Of a stretch of DNA of 64,000 nucleotides, positions 55,556 to 64,000 are shown piece by piece. The notes under the pieces are model-generated. The model was given only the letters and a program-made list of their open reading frames with translations, did not search any database and was not told the origin of the DNA. The number at the start of each line of letters is the position of its first letter. Position 1 is the first letter of the stretch. The DNA comes from Bathymodiolus brooksi (Eukaryota; Mollusca; Bivalvia; Mytilida; Modiolidae), in NCBI GenBank assembly GCA_963680875.1, contig OY804588.1, forward strand, positions 79,632,829-79,696,828, given 5' to 3'. The position numbers were made by a program, and so were the translations under genes.

Positions 55556-55875
55556 AACAAAACTGATAAGCAGCGGTGAGATTGATTTTAAACGTAAAAT
55601 GTAAAGGTAATTATGAATGATAATGTCTACACATGGTGTGATACATCCGTAGCTCTTTACATCGAAATGATCACAATTACTTTGAGTGTTCACCTTAGCC
55701 ATTGTAAAATAAAGATGATTAAAATACTGTTACAGTTTAAGATAGGGACTGTGAAAGGAAAATCAGCAATGAAAATACCGTTCCTTAATATTAACTAGAG
55801 CAAAATTGGATGATCTCCTACGTGTGCTTACATCTAATCGCTACACACTAACAATAATCAACAGAGACATGTATT
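55556..55875. other. unassigned DNA
   Basis: A 61-codon ORF (55613-55798) without recognisable domain; nothing else. Confidence 0.4.
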
Positions 55876-55879
55876 GCTA

Positions 55880-56440
55880 TCTGATCAGTGCAAACCCGAC
55901 CTTACGTAAGTGTCTTGAAGCCTAACCACTTGGATAAGTACTGGAGTCGAACCAAGGTTAATTGAGCATGGCGTTACATGTATGATCATATGACCGGTGT
56001 AATCCCAACCTTATGCAGCTGTTTTGAAGCTTAACCACTGAGATGAGGCTTGAGGTCGAACCAAGGCCATGTATGGTAAGCTGACCTGTGCAATCCCGAT
56101 CTTAGGAAAGTGTTTTGAAGCCTAACGACTGAGATGGATGTCAGGTCGAACCAACGTTACAGGTATGGTAAGCTTACCCGTGCAATCACGGCCTTAGGTA
56201 GGTGTTTTGAAGCCTAACCACTGAGATGGGTGTCAGGTCAAACCAAAATTACAGGTATGTTTATTTGACCGGTGCAATCGCAGATTTAGGTAGGTGTTGT
56301 GAAGCCTAACAACTGAGATGGGTGTGAGGTCGAACCAACGTTACAGGTATGGTTATCTGACCGGTGTAATAGGGGCCTTAGGTAGGTGTTTTGAAGCCTA
56401 ACGACTGAGATGATTAATGGATCGAATCAACGTCTGTGAG
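55880..56440 (-). repeat. six tandem ~92-bp tRNA-like units
   Basis: In reverse complement each unit holds a B-box-like GGTTCGAC (GGTTCGACTCC, an exact fit, in the unit near 55930-55945) and an A-box-like stretch CTCAGTGGTTAGGCTTCAA. Between them is AACACCTACCTAAGG.C.GG ATTGCACCGGTCAGAT. Unit size and box spacing resemble a long-variable-arm tRNA. No unit shows a full cloverleaf, so these are tRNA-derived, not functional tRNA genes. Confidence 0.65.
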
Positions 56441-56559
56441 ATTATGAGGCGCTATTTCAGAAGTCAACAACCTTTATCACATGACTAGTCTTGTGCTATA
56501 AGAATAATGACAACTATTTTCAAATATTAATATTCATAAATACACAAACATCACATAAT

Positions 56560-56750
56560 ACAAACGTAGATATCAAATTTAGTGCCCACGCCGCGTTTCG
56601 GGAATAACCTTCATCAGGTACCCTCAAAATTGAAAGACGGTAATGCCAAAATAATTTAAAGTTTTGGGATCAATAAAACCAACGGTCTAAACAGGATAGC
56701 AAACATCGGTCAAGGTCACCCATGTCTAAGGGAGGAGAACGAACCTTAGT
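56560..56750 (-). repeat. R3 copy with hammerhead-like core
   Basis: In reverse complement: CACCCATGTC is followed further on by GAGGGTACCTGATGAAGGTT ATTCCCGAAACGCGG, then CGTGGGCACTAAATTTGATA. Both CTGATGA and GAAAC are intact here. Confidence 0.85.
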
Positions 56751-56759
56751 TTTATTAAT

Positions 56760-57320
56760 AATGATTTTATCCATTAATAATGTAAGCCAACACAACGTGA
56801 TAGAGTAAACATGTAGGCATACTGTTTTTTTCAAATGATACATAGGAAAGACACATTAAACGATATTGATTAACATCTAAAAAAACCCAATAAATATTAT
56901 TTTGTTGGACTAACTTGACCTTTGTCTACAAAATAAGTTAACAACAAAACAAGCTAAAGCGCAGCAATTAGATGAAATCATCCAATAATAGTGATACATG
57001 GATGGGTAACAGTGTATCATCCTATGACGTCGGATGTTATATAGTTAATGCTAAATAATACCCTTTTTTGTTTTGTTTTTATTGATATTGTTCTCTCTGA
57101 CCTTCAACATTAGAGCTTTAAAATAAACATGAAAAATAAAAGATTATGTTGCATATAACCTTACCAATTTTCAGACAATTATCTCAACGTATATATAACA
57201 AGAAGTGAATTTTTAGAACATCTACATTTATATAAAATAGGCTTTCCTGATAAATGAATAACATTATTATGTGTAATCATCTATTGAAAAGTTCGAAAGA
57301 GAAAATAAAGAACTAGAATC
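56760..57320. other. unassigned DNA
   Basis: Nothing supported. Confidence 0.4.
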
Positions 57321-57324
57321 ACCA

Positions 57325-57490
57325 AGAAGAGTTTGGAAATACCAAATGGGTATATCAGAACCCGGAAATAGAAGGACAGAAAACACAATTTGAAAAAAAA
57401 GATAAAAGGACAGATAACGCTATATACAAAACACAAACCCCACTAAAACAGGGGATGATCTCCTGAAGGATGAGCGGTTCCTGCTCCAGT
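57325..57490 (-). repeat. R1 copy
   Basis: AAGAGTTTGGAAATACCAAA … GGACAGAAAACACAATTTG … CACAAACCCCACTAAAACAG GGGATG … GGTTCCTGCTCCAGTACG. Confidence 0.75.
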
Positions 57491-57651
57491 ACGCATTCCT
57501 TCCACTTAACAATTGACGGAAAGGAGGAAGGGATCACGGATCAATTTCAGATATTTTTACGGTTGCATTTCCCAAATAAATCTGGTTGTCACCACAATGA
57601 CAACAGTGACAACAAATACTATTATCTTTTAAATATTTTAATTTAATCTTA

Positions 57652-59588
57652 TTGGATGATAACTGCCATGTGTTTAAAAAACAAATGGAATGTTTTTTAC
57701 AAAATTATTGTTACCCTCCCAACAACTCCGTATTGTCTGGTAGCAACAAAAACAATATGGCCGTCTCACCTGCTGGTCGGGAGACGCTGGTAGAAAAAAT
57801 GCGGTTTCAATGCAGCACTGATGAGGAGAAGCAAAACCTTTTGAATGAAAAGGACTCTCTAAGCACCAAAAGGGCCACAAAAGGTGCATTGATGTGTTTG
57901 CAACAGTATTTATTGGCAACCAACAGGGAAATAGATCTGGAGAGCTACTGCTCGTCGGAGCCCCAGCTTTCGGCGATGTTGGTAAATTTCTACGCAGATG
58001 CTAGGAAGAAAAACGGGGAACATTATAAACTTTCAAGAGCATACGATTTGGACTGGCTAAGCATTTTAGCTCTGAACATGGAATAGACATTATAAAAGAC
58101 CCTACGTTCAAAAGGGCTAATGAGGTTTTTCACGCAGTCTGTGTTGGGTTGAAAAGAGCTGGCTTAGGTAAAGTAGATCACACCCCACCATTGGAAGATT
58201 AAGACCTCAAACACAGTTATTGTAGTACAACTATGAGTACAAAAACACCAACAGGTTTGTAGCACAAAACATGGCTTGACATAATGTACTTGTTGTGCAG
58301 TCGAGGGAGAGAGAACTTGCGCACAATGACAATGGATACATTCAAAGTTGCGACTGATAGCCAGGGTAGAGAATAAGTATACACGCACAAAGATGAACTA
58401 GACAAAAACCATAGAGAAAATGTGGACCCTAACCAGTCAGTAACTGAAGGCGGTTCCAGGTAAAAAACGTCTTATTCGCATTTTACTAATCCAGTCATCG
58501 AAATTAGCACATGCCAGACATCCCATGTCCTGTAAAAATTACTTCGGTCCTGTAGATTTTGGTGAATTTTGTAATATGAATATTCATGAATTCAGTCCTG
58601 TAAATTCCAAACTCTCATTTCGATGACTGCTACATACATTTTATGACAATATGATGTATCATTAAATGTAAAATATATACTGAAACAGACAGATAAACAG
58701 CCGTTAAAGTAAGCACATACAGATAAAATCATAAAATACTGAATAACAGGTAGAAGATACCGAACCAACTGAGTTAAATAGTGAATATATATTGTCACTT
58801 TGTGTTTTGCTTTCATAATTGTGCTATGAATAACATAGAGTCTTGCTTGCGCCCACTTATGTTTTACCATGGGAAAAATATTTACAAATGTTCACCTTTG
58901 TAACTGTTATACAACATGTTTGTGTATGGATTGTTGATTTTGCATGAGGAAGTTTTTGTATTCATCTGATTTAATATTGAAAATATTGATCTTATTATGA
59001 TTATTTTTCAGGTAATCCCTTATGTGCTGTACAGTAATTCGTGAATACAGATCAAAATTCCACCTGGCTAATGAATGGTTGTGGCAAAGACCAGTTGACA
59101 CTTTTCATCAAAATACAATTTATTGGTATACCAATCAAGTTCTTGGGAAAAACACCTTGGCCGGTATGATGAAAACAATCTGTAGGCAGATTGGATTAGA
59201 GCGTGAGTTGAACAACCATTCCATCCCAGCTACTAGTATCACTGTGTTAAATGTCAATAAATTTTCAAATCGTAACATAATGTCTGTTTCCGGTCACAGT
59301 TCAGAAACTTCTTTGAAGACATACACCAGTAGAGTGTCAGTTCAAAGGAAAAATGAAATGAGCCTGGCCTTAACAGAGGCAGTTATTCCAAAGGTTACAA
59401 TATAAACAGTCAATGAACATGAGGTTGTAAACGAAGCAGAAAGGGGCATTGTTTGCGATGGTATTATTAATTTAACACCAACTGAAATTGTGGAATTCAT
59501 GGTGCCAATGGAATGTGAAAGGCCATTGAACTTAAATATACAAGTGGCAAAGGAAGTTACTCCCGAGACGGGTACAAGAACTTTCTGA
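57652..59588 (+). pseudogene. Crypton/DUF3504-type tyrosine recombinase pseudogene
   Basis: Family (also domesticated as KIAA1958-, ZMYM- and QRICH1-type C-termini): DNA recombinases with an Arg-His-Arg-Tyr active site. The N-terminal SAM-like DNA-binding part (TKRATKGALMCLQQYL … LVNFYADARKKNGEHYKLS) is open to 58086, but a frameshift near 58036 moves the homology (KSIRFGLAKHFSSEHG) into another frame. Next come GLGKVDHTPPLED, a TAG, then WLDIMYLLCSRGRENLRTMT (first catalytic Arg), a TAA, and KDELDKNHRENV. After a ~550-bp gap (58465-59011) it resumes GNPLCAVQ, TAA, frameshift, WLWQRPVDTFHQ … SVSGHSSETSLKTY. The second catalytic Arg is Pro (SIPATS; family IRAT). A TAA at 59403 is followed by 60 more open codons. 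At least six lesions: dead. Confidence 0.9.
58492..58628. mobile_element. ~137-bp foldback/MITE-like element
   Basis: Ends AGTCATCGAAATTAG (58492-58507) and CTCATTTCGATGACT (58613-58628) are inverted repeats matching at 13 of 15 positions. The inside carries two TCCTGTA.ATT motifs. It lies within the gap of the recombinase pseudogene. No unambiguous target duplication was found. Confidence 0.65.
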
Positions 59589-60300
59589 TATAACAAATGT
59601 CATGAAATGTGTCAGTGACAACACAATGGGTTTTATGCCATACATCACTGGATGTGTTGTAAACTTTAATGTCAACTGTTCAAAATAAGAACATCCATCT
59701 GCTACTTATTTGTTAAATTGGTATATATTTGTTAAACTGTTAAATCATAAGACATTGAAAAGTGTTTTTTTATTTATTATTCAGGTATGTCAATATTACA
59801 TGAACTATGATGTTCAACAACATAAAGAAAAAAACCCATCTACTTCTAACGCTTGGTGAACTAGAATATACAGTTCCACAATCAATGTTAATGAACAAAA
59901 AATCTACAAAAAACATAAAAAAGAATATTCTTCTGCAAGATACACATGTTAACAACAGAAAAAACAGAATAAATTAAAAACAGTTTGAATAATTGTTTAA
60001 TTTAAAATTTTGTACATGAATTTAACGGTAAATAAATCAAATTCTGTTACGGTAAAAGACTGTCATTGGAAATGAGGTTGTTTGTCTATTGTTTCCTAGA
60101 AAAATGGATTATTTCACATGAAATAGTTAAGCAAGGGTTAAAAAGTTATTTAGGTGTTGTTTTTGTTCCAGAAAAATAGGGTTGTTTCCCATGGCATCAC
60201 GTGATATGCATATAAAGAAGAAATGAGGTTGTTAGTCCATTGTTTCCCATGGGATCATATATAAAGTATTGAATACATGAAGTATATCTTTCTCTTGTTT
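59589..60300. other. unassigned DNA
   Basis: Contains a weak repeat (GAAATGAGGTTGTTTGTCTA TTGTTTCC at ~60070 and GAAATGAGGTTGTTAGTCCA TTGTTTCC at ~60220). No gene. Confidence 0.5.
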
Positions 60301-60313
60301 TGAAAAAAAAAAT

Positions 60314-60406
60314 AATTATGGCCCTTATTACAGGTAGACATTCAAATTCGCCAACCTCTCTCGGGTTAGCAAATCTGAATGTTTACCTCTAATAAGGGCC
60401 ATAATT
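60314..60406. repeat. 93-bp palindromic foldback
   Basis: Left arm AATTATGGCCCTTATTACAG GTAGACATTC… and right arm …GAATGTTTACCTCTAATAAG GGCCATAATT are inverted repeats over ~43 bases with about six mismatches and a very short loop (CTCTC). Likely a MITE remnant. Confidence 0.85.
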
Positions 60407-60499
60407 GTATATTGCTAAGCGAATTTAAATCTCTTGCAATCTTAAAGAGCAGGTGATATTTATAGAACATGGGATACTTTTCATGTCATAGCACTAGAC

Positions 60500-60700
60500 C
60501 TAATGGCACTACTCGCGAGCACCTGGCTTCACCTCCCGTTCTTTTGTGGGGCCCTTGTTGCTCATCTTTTTAGTTTTCTGTGTTGGGCTTTTTTGTCTTG
60601 TTTGTCTTCGTCCTGTGTCGTGTGTTCCCAACATTGCCAGTATCTCTGGATTGTCCTTTCTTGATTACCCCTTCGGCTTTCTCTAATGTGTATTCGTATT
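60500..60700 (+). repeat. R1 variant copy
   Basis: CTAATGGCACTACTCGCGAG … GGGGCCCTTGTTGCTCATCT … GTCTTCGTCCTGTGTCGTGT GTTCCCAACATTGCC … CCCTTCGGCTTTCTCTAATG. Confidence 0.65.
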
Positions 60701-61085
60701 CCAATGTTGCATACTTTATTGCGATTTGTCAATTAAGGTACGAGCTGTTGACTAACCGCTAGCCCTGTGGTCTTATCAATTCTTTCTTTCGTAGAATTGT
60801 AATTTGATTCATGGTAAGCATAATATTTCTAACAAAATAAATTGGTTCAGTTTCGAGATCATTCACACACTATTCTTGTGAATTGGTTTTATATCGTTAA
60901 CTATTTCTCATCAACTGTGACATTTTCTTACAAACAACAAGAAGAATATATGTAAACAAATTTATATAATAATCGGTATACTATTATACATTTCTTTACT
61001 AAATAATTAATTTAATACATCACTACGTATGTGGGATTACGTGTAATTATCTGGTTTAGTAAAAGGTCATCAATCTTTGATGACC
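60701..61085. other. unassigned DNA
   Basis: No feature supported. Confidence 0.4.
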
Positions 61086-61089
61086 TTCT

Positions 61090-61225
61090 CGAGATAAACA
61101 AATAACATAAGTTACCAAAGGCGTTACCAGAGTCAGTAAATTGAAGACGAACAGACAAAACAATGACCAGATGATGAAGGAAAAACGGACAACACAATGG
61201 CCATATGATGAATGAAAAACATAGA
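61090..61225 (-). repeat. degenerate R1 fragment with internal duplication
   Basis: AAGTTACCAAAGGCGTTACC … ACAATGACCAGATGATGAAG GAAAAACGGAC, then a second CAATGGCCATATGATGAATG AAAAAC. Confidence 0.6.
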
Positions 61226-61372
61226 TCAAAGACATATTTAAATAAAAATAATAGGCATGGACGTTGAAAACTAGAATATTAGATGAAGCGTATTGTTAAT
61301 TCTATCAATGAACTTTTTAATACTTTAGATAGGCCTTCATTAAATTGATTCTAATATTGAGTCTTTGGTATA

Positions 61373-61470
61373 GGAGTGGATGTGGTCGAGTGGTCTAGGG
61401 CGCTGGACGTAAGGCTAAGCGAATGGTGCTGCAGTGTATCAATGGTGGAGGTTCAAATCCCGTCGAGGGA
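61373..61470 (+). repeat. tRNA-Leu/Ser-like sequence (SINE head or tRNA pseudogene)
   Basis: A-box-like TGGTCGAGTGGTCTAGGGCG (61383-61402) and B box GGTTCAAATCC (61450-61460), spaced as in a tRNA with a long variable arm. The T-stem has two mismatches and I could not close acceptor or anticodon stems, so it is not a working tRNA. The following ~75 bp end in a (TA)n run, as SINE tails often do. Confidence 0.55.
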
Positions 61471-61532
61471 AGAACAAAAATTTGACAGCCCTAAAATCTA
61501 ATTCTAACACTGTTTGGTTTAATTTTCAGACG

Positions 61533-61562
<30 letters not shown>
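61533..61562. repeat. (TA)n microsatellite
   Basis: TA run following the tRNA-like element; another short one (ACACACATATATATATAT) is at 44848-44872. Confidence 0.9.
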
Positions 61563-61563
<1 letters not shown>

Positions 61564-61954
61564 GCAACTTATGTACATCGGGACATATTGATGATATTAG
61601 TACGAGTTTTTATTGCAGGTGGCAACAATGATCTTTGACCAGCTTTTCTGGTATATTTTGTAGCGATACATAGCAATTTTATTTTTACCGACATTGTATA
61701 AATTGTTTTGTCTTGCAAAGTGAAAAAGAAAAAAAAAAAAAGACAATAGTACAAAAAAAACCCAGAAACAACCGTAGCTCACCTCACGTTCAAGAGTGTC
61801 CTCTATAACGTCCTCGTTGTACTGGTATCGTTTCTTACCCTTTGCTCTACATGCATCAGGTACCAGGATGATGGTATGGTGTACTAGACGAGTAAGTCAA
61901 AAATATATTTGCATACCTTCATTGTGCAGCAAATCAAATGTTTACAAGATAAGA

Positions 61955-62045
61955 GGTTATGATTATGGCGTTTAAGGCCACTTTGAGCATTATTTCAGCT
62001 ATATCGTGTCGGTCAGTTTTATTGGTGGAGGAAACTGGAGTAGCC
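61955..62045 (-). mobile_element. SINE-B 3' fragment
   Basis: Reversed tail: GATTATGGCGTTTAAGGCCA CTTTGAGC … TCGGTCAGTTTTATTGGTGG AGGAAAC. Confidence 0.75.
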
Positions 62046-62139
62046 GTATGATAAAATATAAAAATATTATTCCTCAACTGAAAATCATTAATATAATCAA
62101 AGTATGCCCTGTACTCAAAGAATAAACAAGAGCAATGCG

Positions 62140-62458
62140 ATTGATTTGATTTTTTTGATTTTTTGTTTTTTAACGCCACTTTCAGAAATATTTCAGCTAT
62201 ATTATGACGACCATTTCAAGTGGTGGTAGAAGCTGGTGTACCCGGAGAGAACCACCGACAATGGGCAAGCAACTGATAAACTTTATCACTTGCGACTGCG
62301 AGTCGAGTGCACCCTTTTTGTAATTTACAAAGCCGGGCGCGAACCCACGCCGTATTGGTGATAGGCTTGTATGAGTTGTTAAGTAATCGAACTAACTAAT
62401 TCATTGAGCTACCCGGGCCCTACAACTTACTAACTCATTGAGCCATCCAGGTCCTGAC
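62140..62458 (-). mobile_element. SINE-A copy with duplicated head
   Basis: Reversed full copy: tail TGATTTGATTTTTTTGATTT, middle CCACCGACAATGGGCAAGCA, B box GGGCGCGAACCCACGCC, head end GAGCTACCCGGGCCC. A second head piece (TACTAACTCATTGAGCCATC CAGGTCC) follows at once. Confidence 0.88.
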
Positions 62459-63400
62459 CAGAATCCAATATTAGACATCAACTAAGTAAAACAATACACA
62501 ATGTATCCTTATTTATTAATATAAGTAGTAGCTTATATACTAGCAGAAATGTTTCATACGTGAGGGAGAGAAAAAAAGCAATATGGGGGAAAAAAGTTAA
62601 TTGCACCTTTTGTTAAGCGTTGTGTTGCATTATAATTGATGTGTACTGAAACTGTAACGCAAATATCTGATATGAACATCATTGTCGTTAGATGAAGCGT
62701 GGAAGTGCTAATAATTTATAGCGAAGTGATTCGCTCATTAAAGCTATATATCATCGTCTGTAGTCATCTGTAGTGTTGTTGTTTTGTTTATTTTCCATTA
62801 AGGCAAATTACAAAAATATATACCACTTTATGAATGATAATGGAAATTGCTTCAGATCTGAAATTCAAAACATCTTTTGCACAATTCCGATTTGATTGTA
62901 AAATTAAGCGCTTTAATGCTTACTGCATATGAATTACTCCCCTTGTGGTGGTTACACTGGTGCCCTGTTCATACAAGAGCAACTGAAATGAGAAATAATT
63001 TCAATATAATTTGTAGATATTTTAACATGGTAAAAATCACATGATACATTCATTCATTGTTATAACAATAAAATATATGCTATTTTCATTAGTCATTGCG
63101 TTTTCATGAAAATGGCCCAGTTCATCTCATTAAAGGGAAATAACTCATATATAAAATGCATCAATGCAATGCCTATAAATTTAGAATAAAACCGAAAATG
63201 TGAAAATAGTCTCTTACAAATAAAAATATTGCACACTATATGTGATCACACAATACATGTAAGTTAAAACTGCACGATATGACCGCAAACCAAATAATCT
63301 GATAAAAACTAGTTATATATACAGCAATCTTTTCTGCATTTGCACTTAAATTATAGCTTCCGGTTACATAAGCAGTTTCCCGTTTCGCGAATGACATCTA
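62459..63400. other. unassigned DNA
   Basis: AT-rich; no gene or repeat recognised. Confidence 0.4.
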
Positions 63401-63493
63401 AGAAATTTGCCACTTTATTACATAGATATACCATTCATGATTCGTATGCGTCTACTGACATTTTGGATCAGGTAGATAAACACCGTTTTATAG

Positions 63494-63512
63494 GGGTAGG
63501 GGGGGGGGGGGG
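63494..63512. repeat. poly-G run
   Basis: About 16 consecutive G just before the SINE-B head; its length is prone to sequencing error. Confidence 0.9.
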
Positions 63513-63772
63513 GTGTCGTCGTGGCCGTGATTGCATGGTAGTTGACTTTACAATTACCTATGCAATCAGGGCCTATCATCACTGATGTTGTGAGTTCGAA
63601 TCTTGATCAGGGCGAGGTGTACACCATTATGTGATACAATATGTCAGTGATTTGCGAGAGGTTGGTGGTTTTCTCCGAATCACCTGGTTTCCTCCACCAA
63701 TAAAGCTTACCCCCACTATATAACTGAACAATGGTTGAAAGTGGCGTTAAACACCATCAAACAAACAACAAC
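63513..63772 (+). mobile_element. SINE-B copy, full length
   Basis: Head GTCGTCGTGGCCGTGATTGC ATGGTAGTTGAC, B box GTGAGTTCGAATCTTG, middle TTGGTGGTTTTCTCCGAATC, tail CTGAACAATGGTTGAAAGTG GCGTTAAACACC and CAAACAAACAA. Confidence 0.92.
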
Positions 63773-63841
63773 ATTCATGATTCGTGCACGTCTAATAACA
63801 TTTTAGATCAGGTAGACAGAAACTTTTTTTTATCTTATAAC

Positions 63842-64000
63842 AGGTGATTCTCAATTAAAAGCAACAAATATGTCTGATATTGACTTTTCTACACTTGTCA
63901 GATTACCCACTGATTATTATTTATTACGTGATCGTTTCTAATCGGAATTGTACAGACAAATGTATGGTCAATTAGGCAAATTAACTGACTTTAATAGACA
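63842..64000 (+). other. possible truncated exon at window end, function unknown
   Basis: An acceptor-like CTTATAACAG ends at 63843 and is followed by an open frame (SDIDFSTLVRLPTDYYLLRD) to a TAA at 63939-63941. Another readable stretch in the same frame follows (SELYRQMYGQLGKL). No family recognised; it may be a piece of a degraded element that continues past the window. Confidence 0.2.

Larger units (their letters stand above)
63435..63835. repeat. ~55-bp direct repeats flanking a SINE
   Basis: 63435-63490 (TTCATGATTCGTATGCGTCT … TTTTGGATCAGGTAGATAAA) recurs at 63774-63830 (TTCATGATTCGTGCACGTCT … TTTTAGATCAGGTAGACAGA). The SINE-B lies between. Confidence 0.85.

Noticed and set aside
61373..61470. 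Functional tRNA-Leu gene
   Set aside because: A and B boxes are present but acceptor, anticodon and T stems do not close; better read as a SINE head or pseudogene.

Overview
The window reads as nuclear DNA of a mollusc (a bivalve or gastropod; I cannot fix the species). The evidence is: AT-rich sequence, split genes with GT-AG introns, and more than twenty copies of tRNA-derived SINEs sharing one 3' module (…CATGATATAGCTGAAATATTG…GTGGCGTTAAACACC) of the type known in molluscs. Two other dispersed repeat families (R1 and R2 here) also resemble abundant molluscan repeats. This is a recall-based inference, not a database result. Nothing bacterial, viral or CRISPR-like was seen.

Only one gene looks intact. 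It is an RGS-domain protein of the R4/RGS3 type on the + strand, with five coding exons between 29894 and 35392 and a probable 17-base microexon at 29769-29785. All junction phases agree, giving 458 residues: a long Ser-rich, charged N-terminal region, a basic amphipathic helix and a complete RGS domain. Its introns hold three SINEs. The 5' end of the gene was not found. Two decayed transposon genes are recognisable: a Tc1-like transposase (45723-46632, inside an element of about 1.47 kb) and a Crypton/DUF3504-type tyrosine recombinase (57652-59588). Both have stops and frameshifts and have lost catalytic residues.

Most of the rest is repeat. Four large satellite-like arrays stand out: 58/68-bp units (2232-4215), 42-bp units (4633-6063), 84-bp units (15546-17990) and 51-bp units (50066-51655). 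Three of the four have unit lengths divisible by three, which explains the long apparent ORFs there; I do not call those genes. Smaller arrays lie at 1480-1650, 9160-10220, 28300-28700, 29486-29703, 48250-48545 and 55880-56440 (the last made of tRNA-like units).

Dispersed families: SINE-A (head GGCCCGGGTGGCTCAATGAG), SINE-B (a different tRNA-like head, same tail), SINE-C (tail GTTAAACAACAATCACTCAC), R1 (one end GGTATCTTCAAACTC), R2 (about 250-290 bp, one end TTATTACCCTTATTT) and R3 (carrying a hammerhead-ribozyme-like core CTGATGA…GAAACGCGTC). Orientation conventions: for R1, + means the copy reads towards GGTATCTTC; for R2, towards TTACCCTTATT; for R3, CTGATGA reads on that strand; for SINEs, head to tail.

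The most interesting items are: the R3 ribozyme-like motif, including one copy split by an R2 insertion with an 8-bp target duplication; a 103-nt near-perfect hairpin at 11555-11657; four SINEs flanked by unusually long (about 55-155 bp) imperfect direct repeats; and the tandem tRNA-like array at 56 kb.
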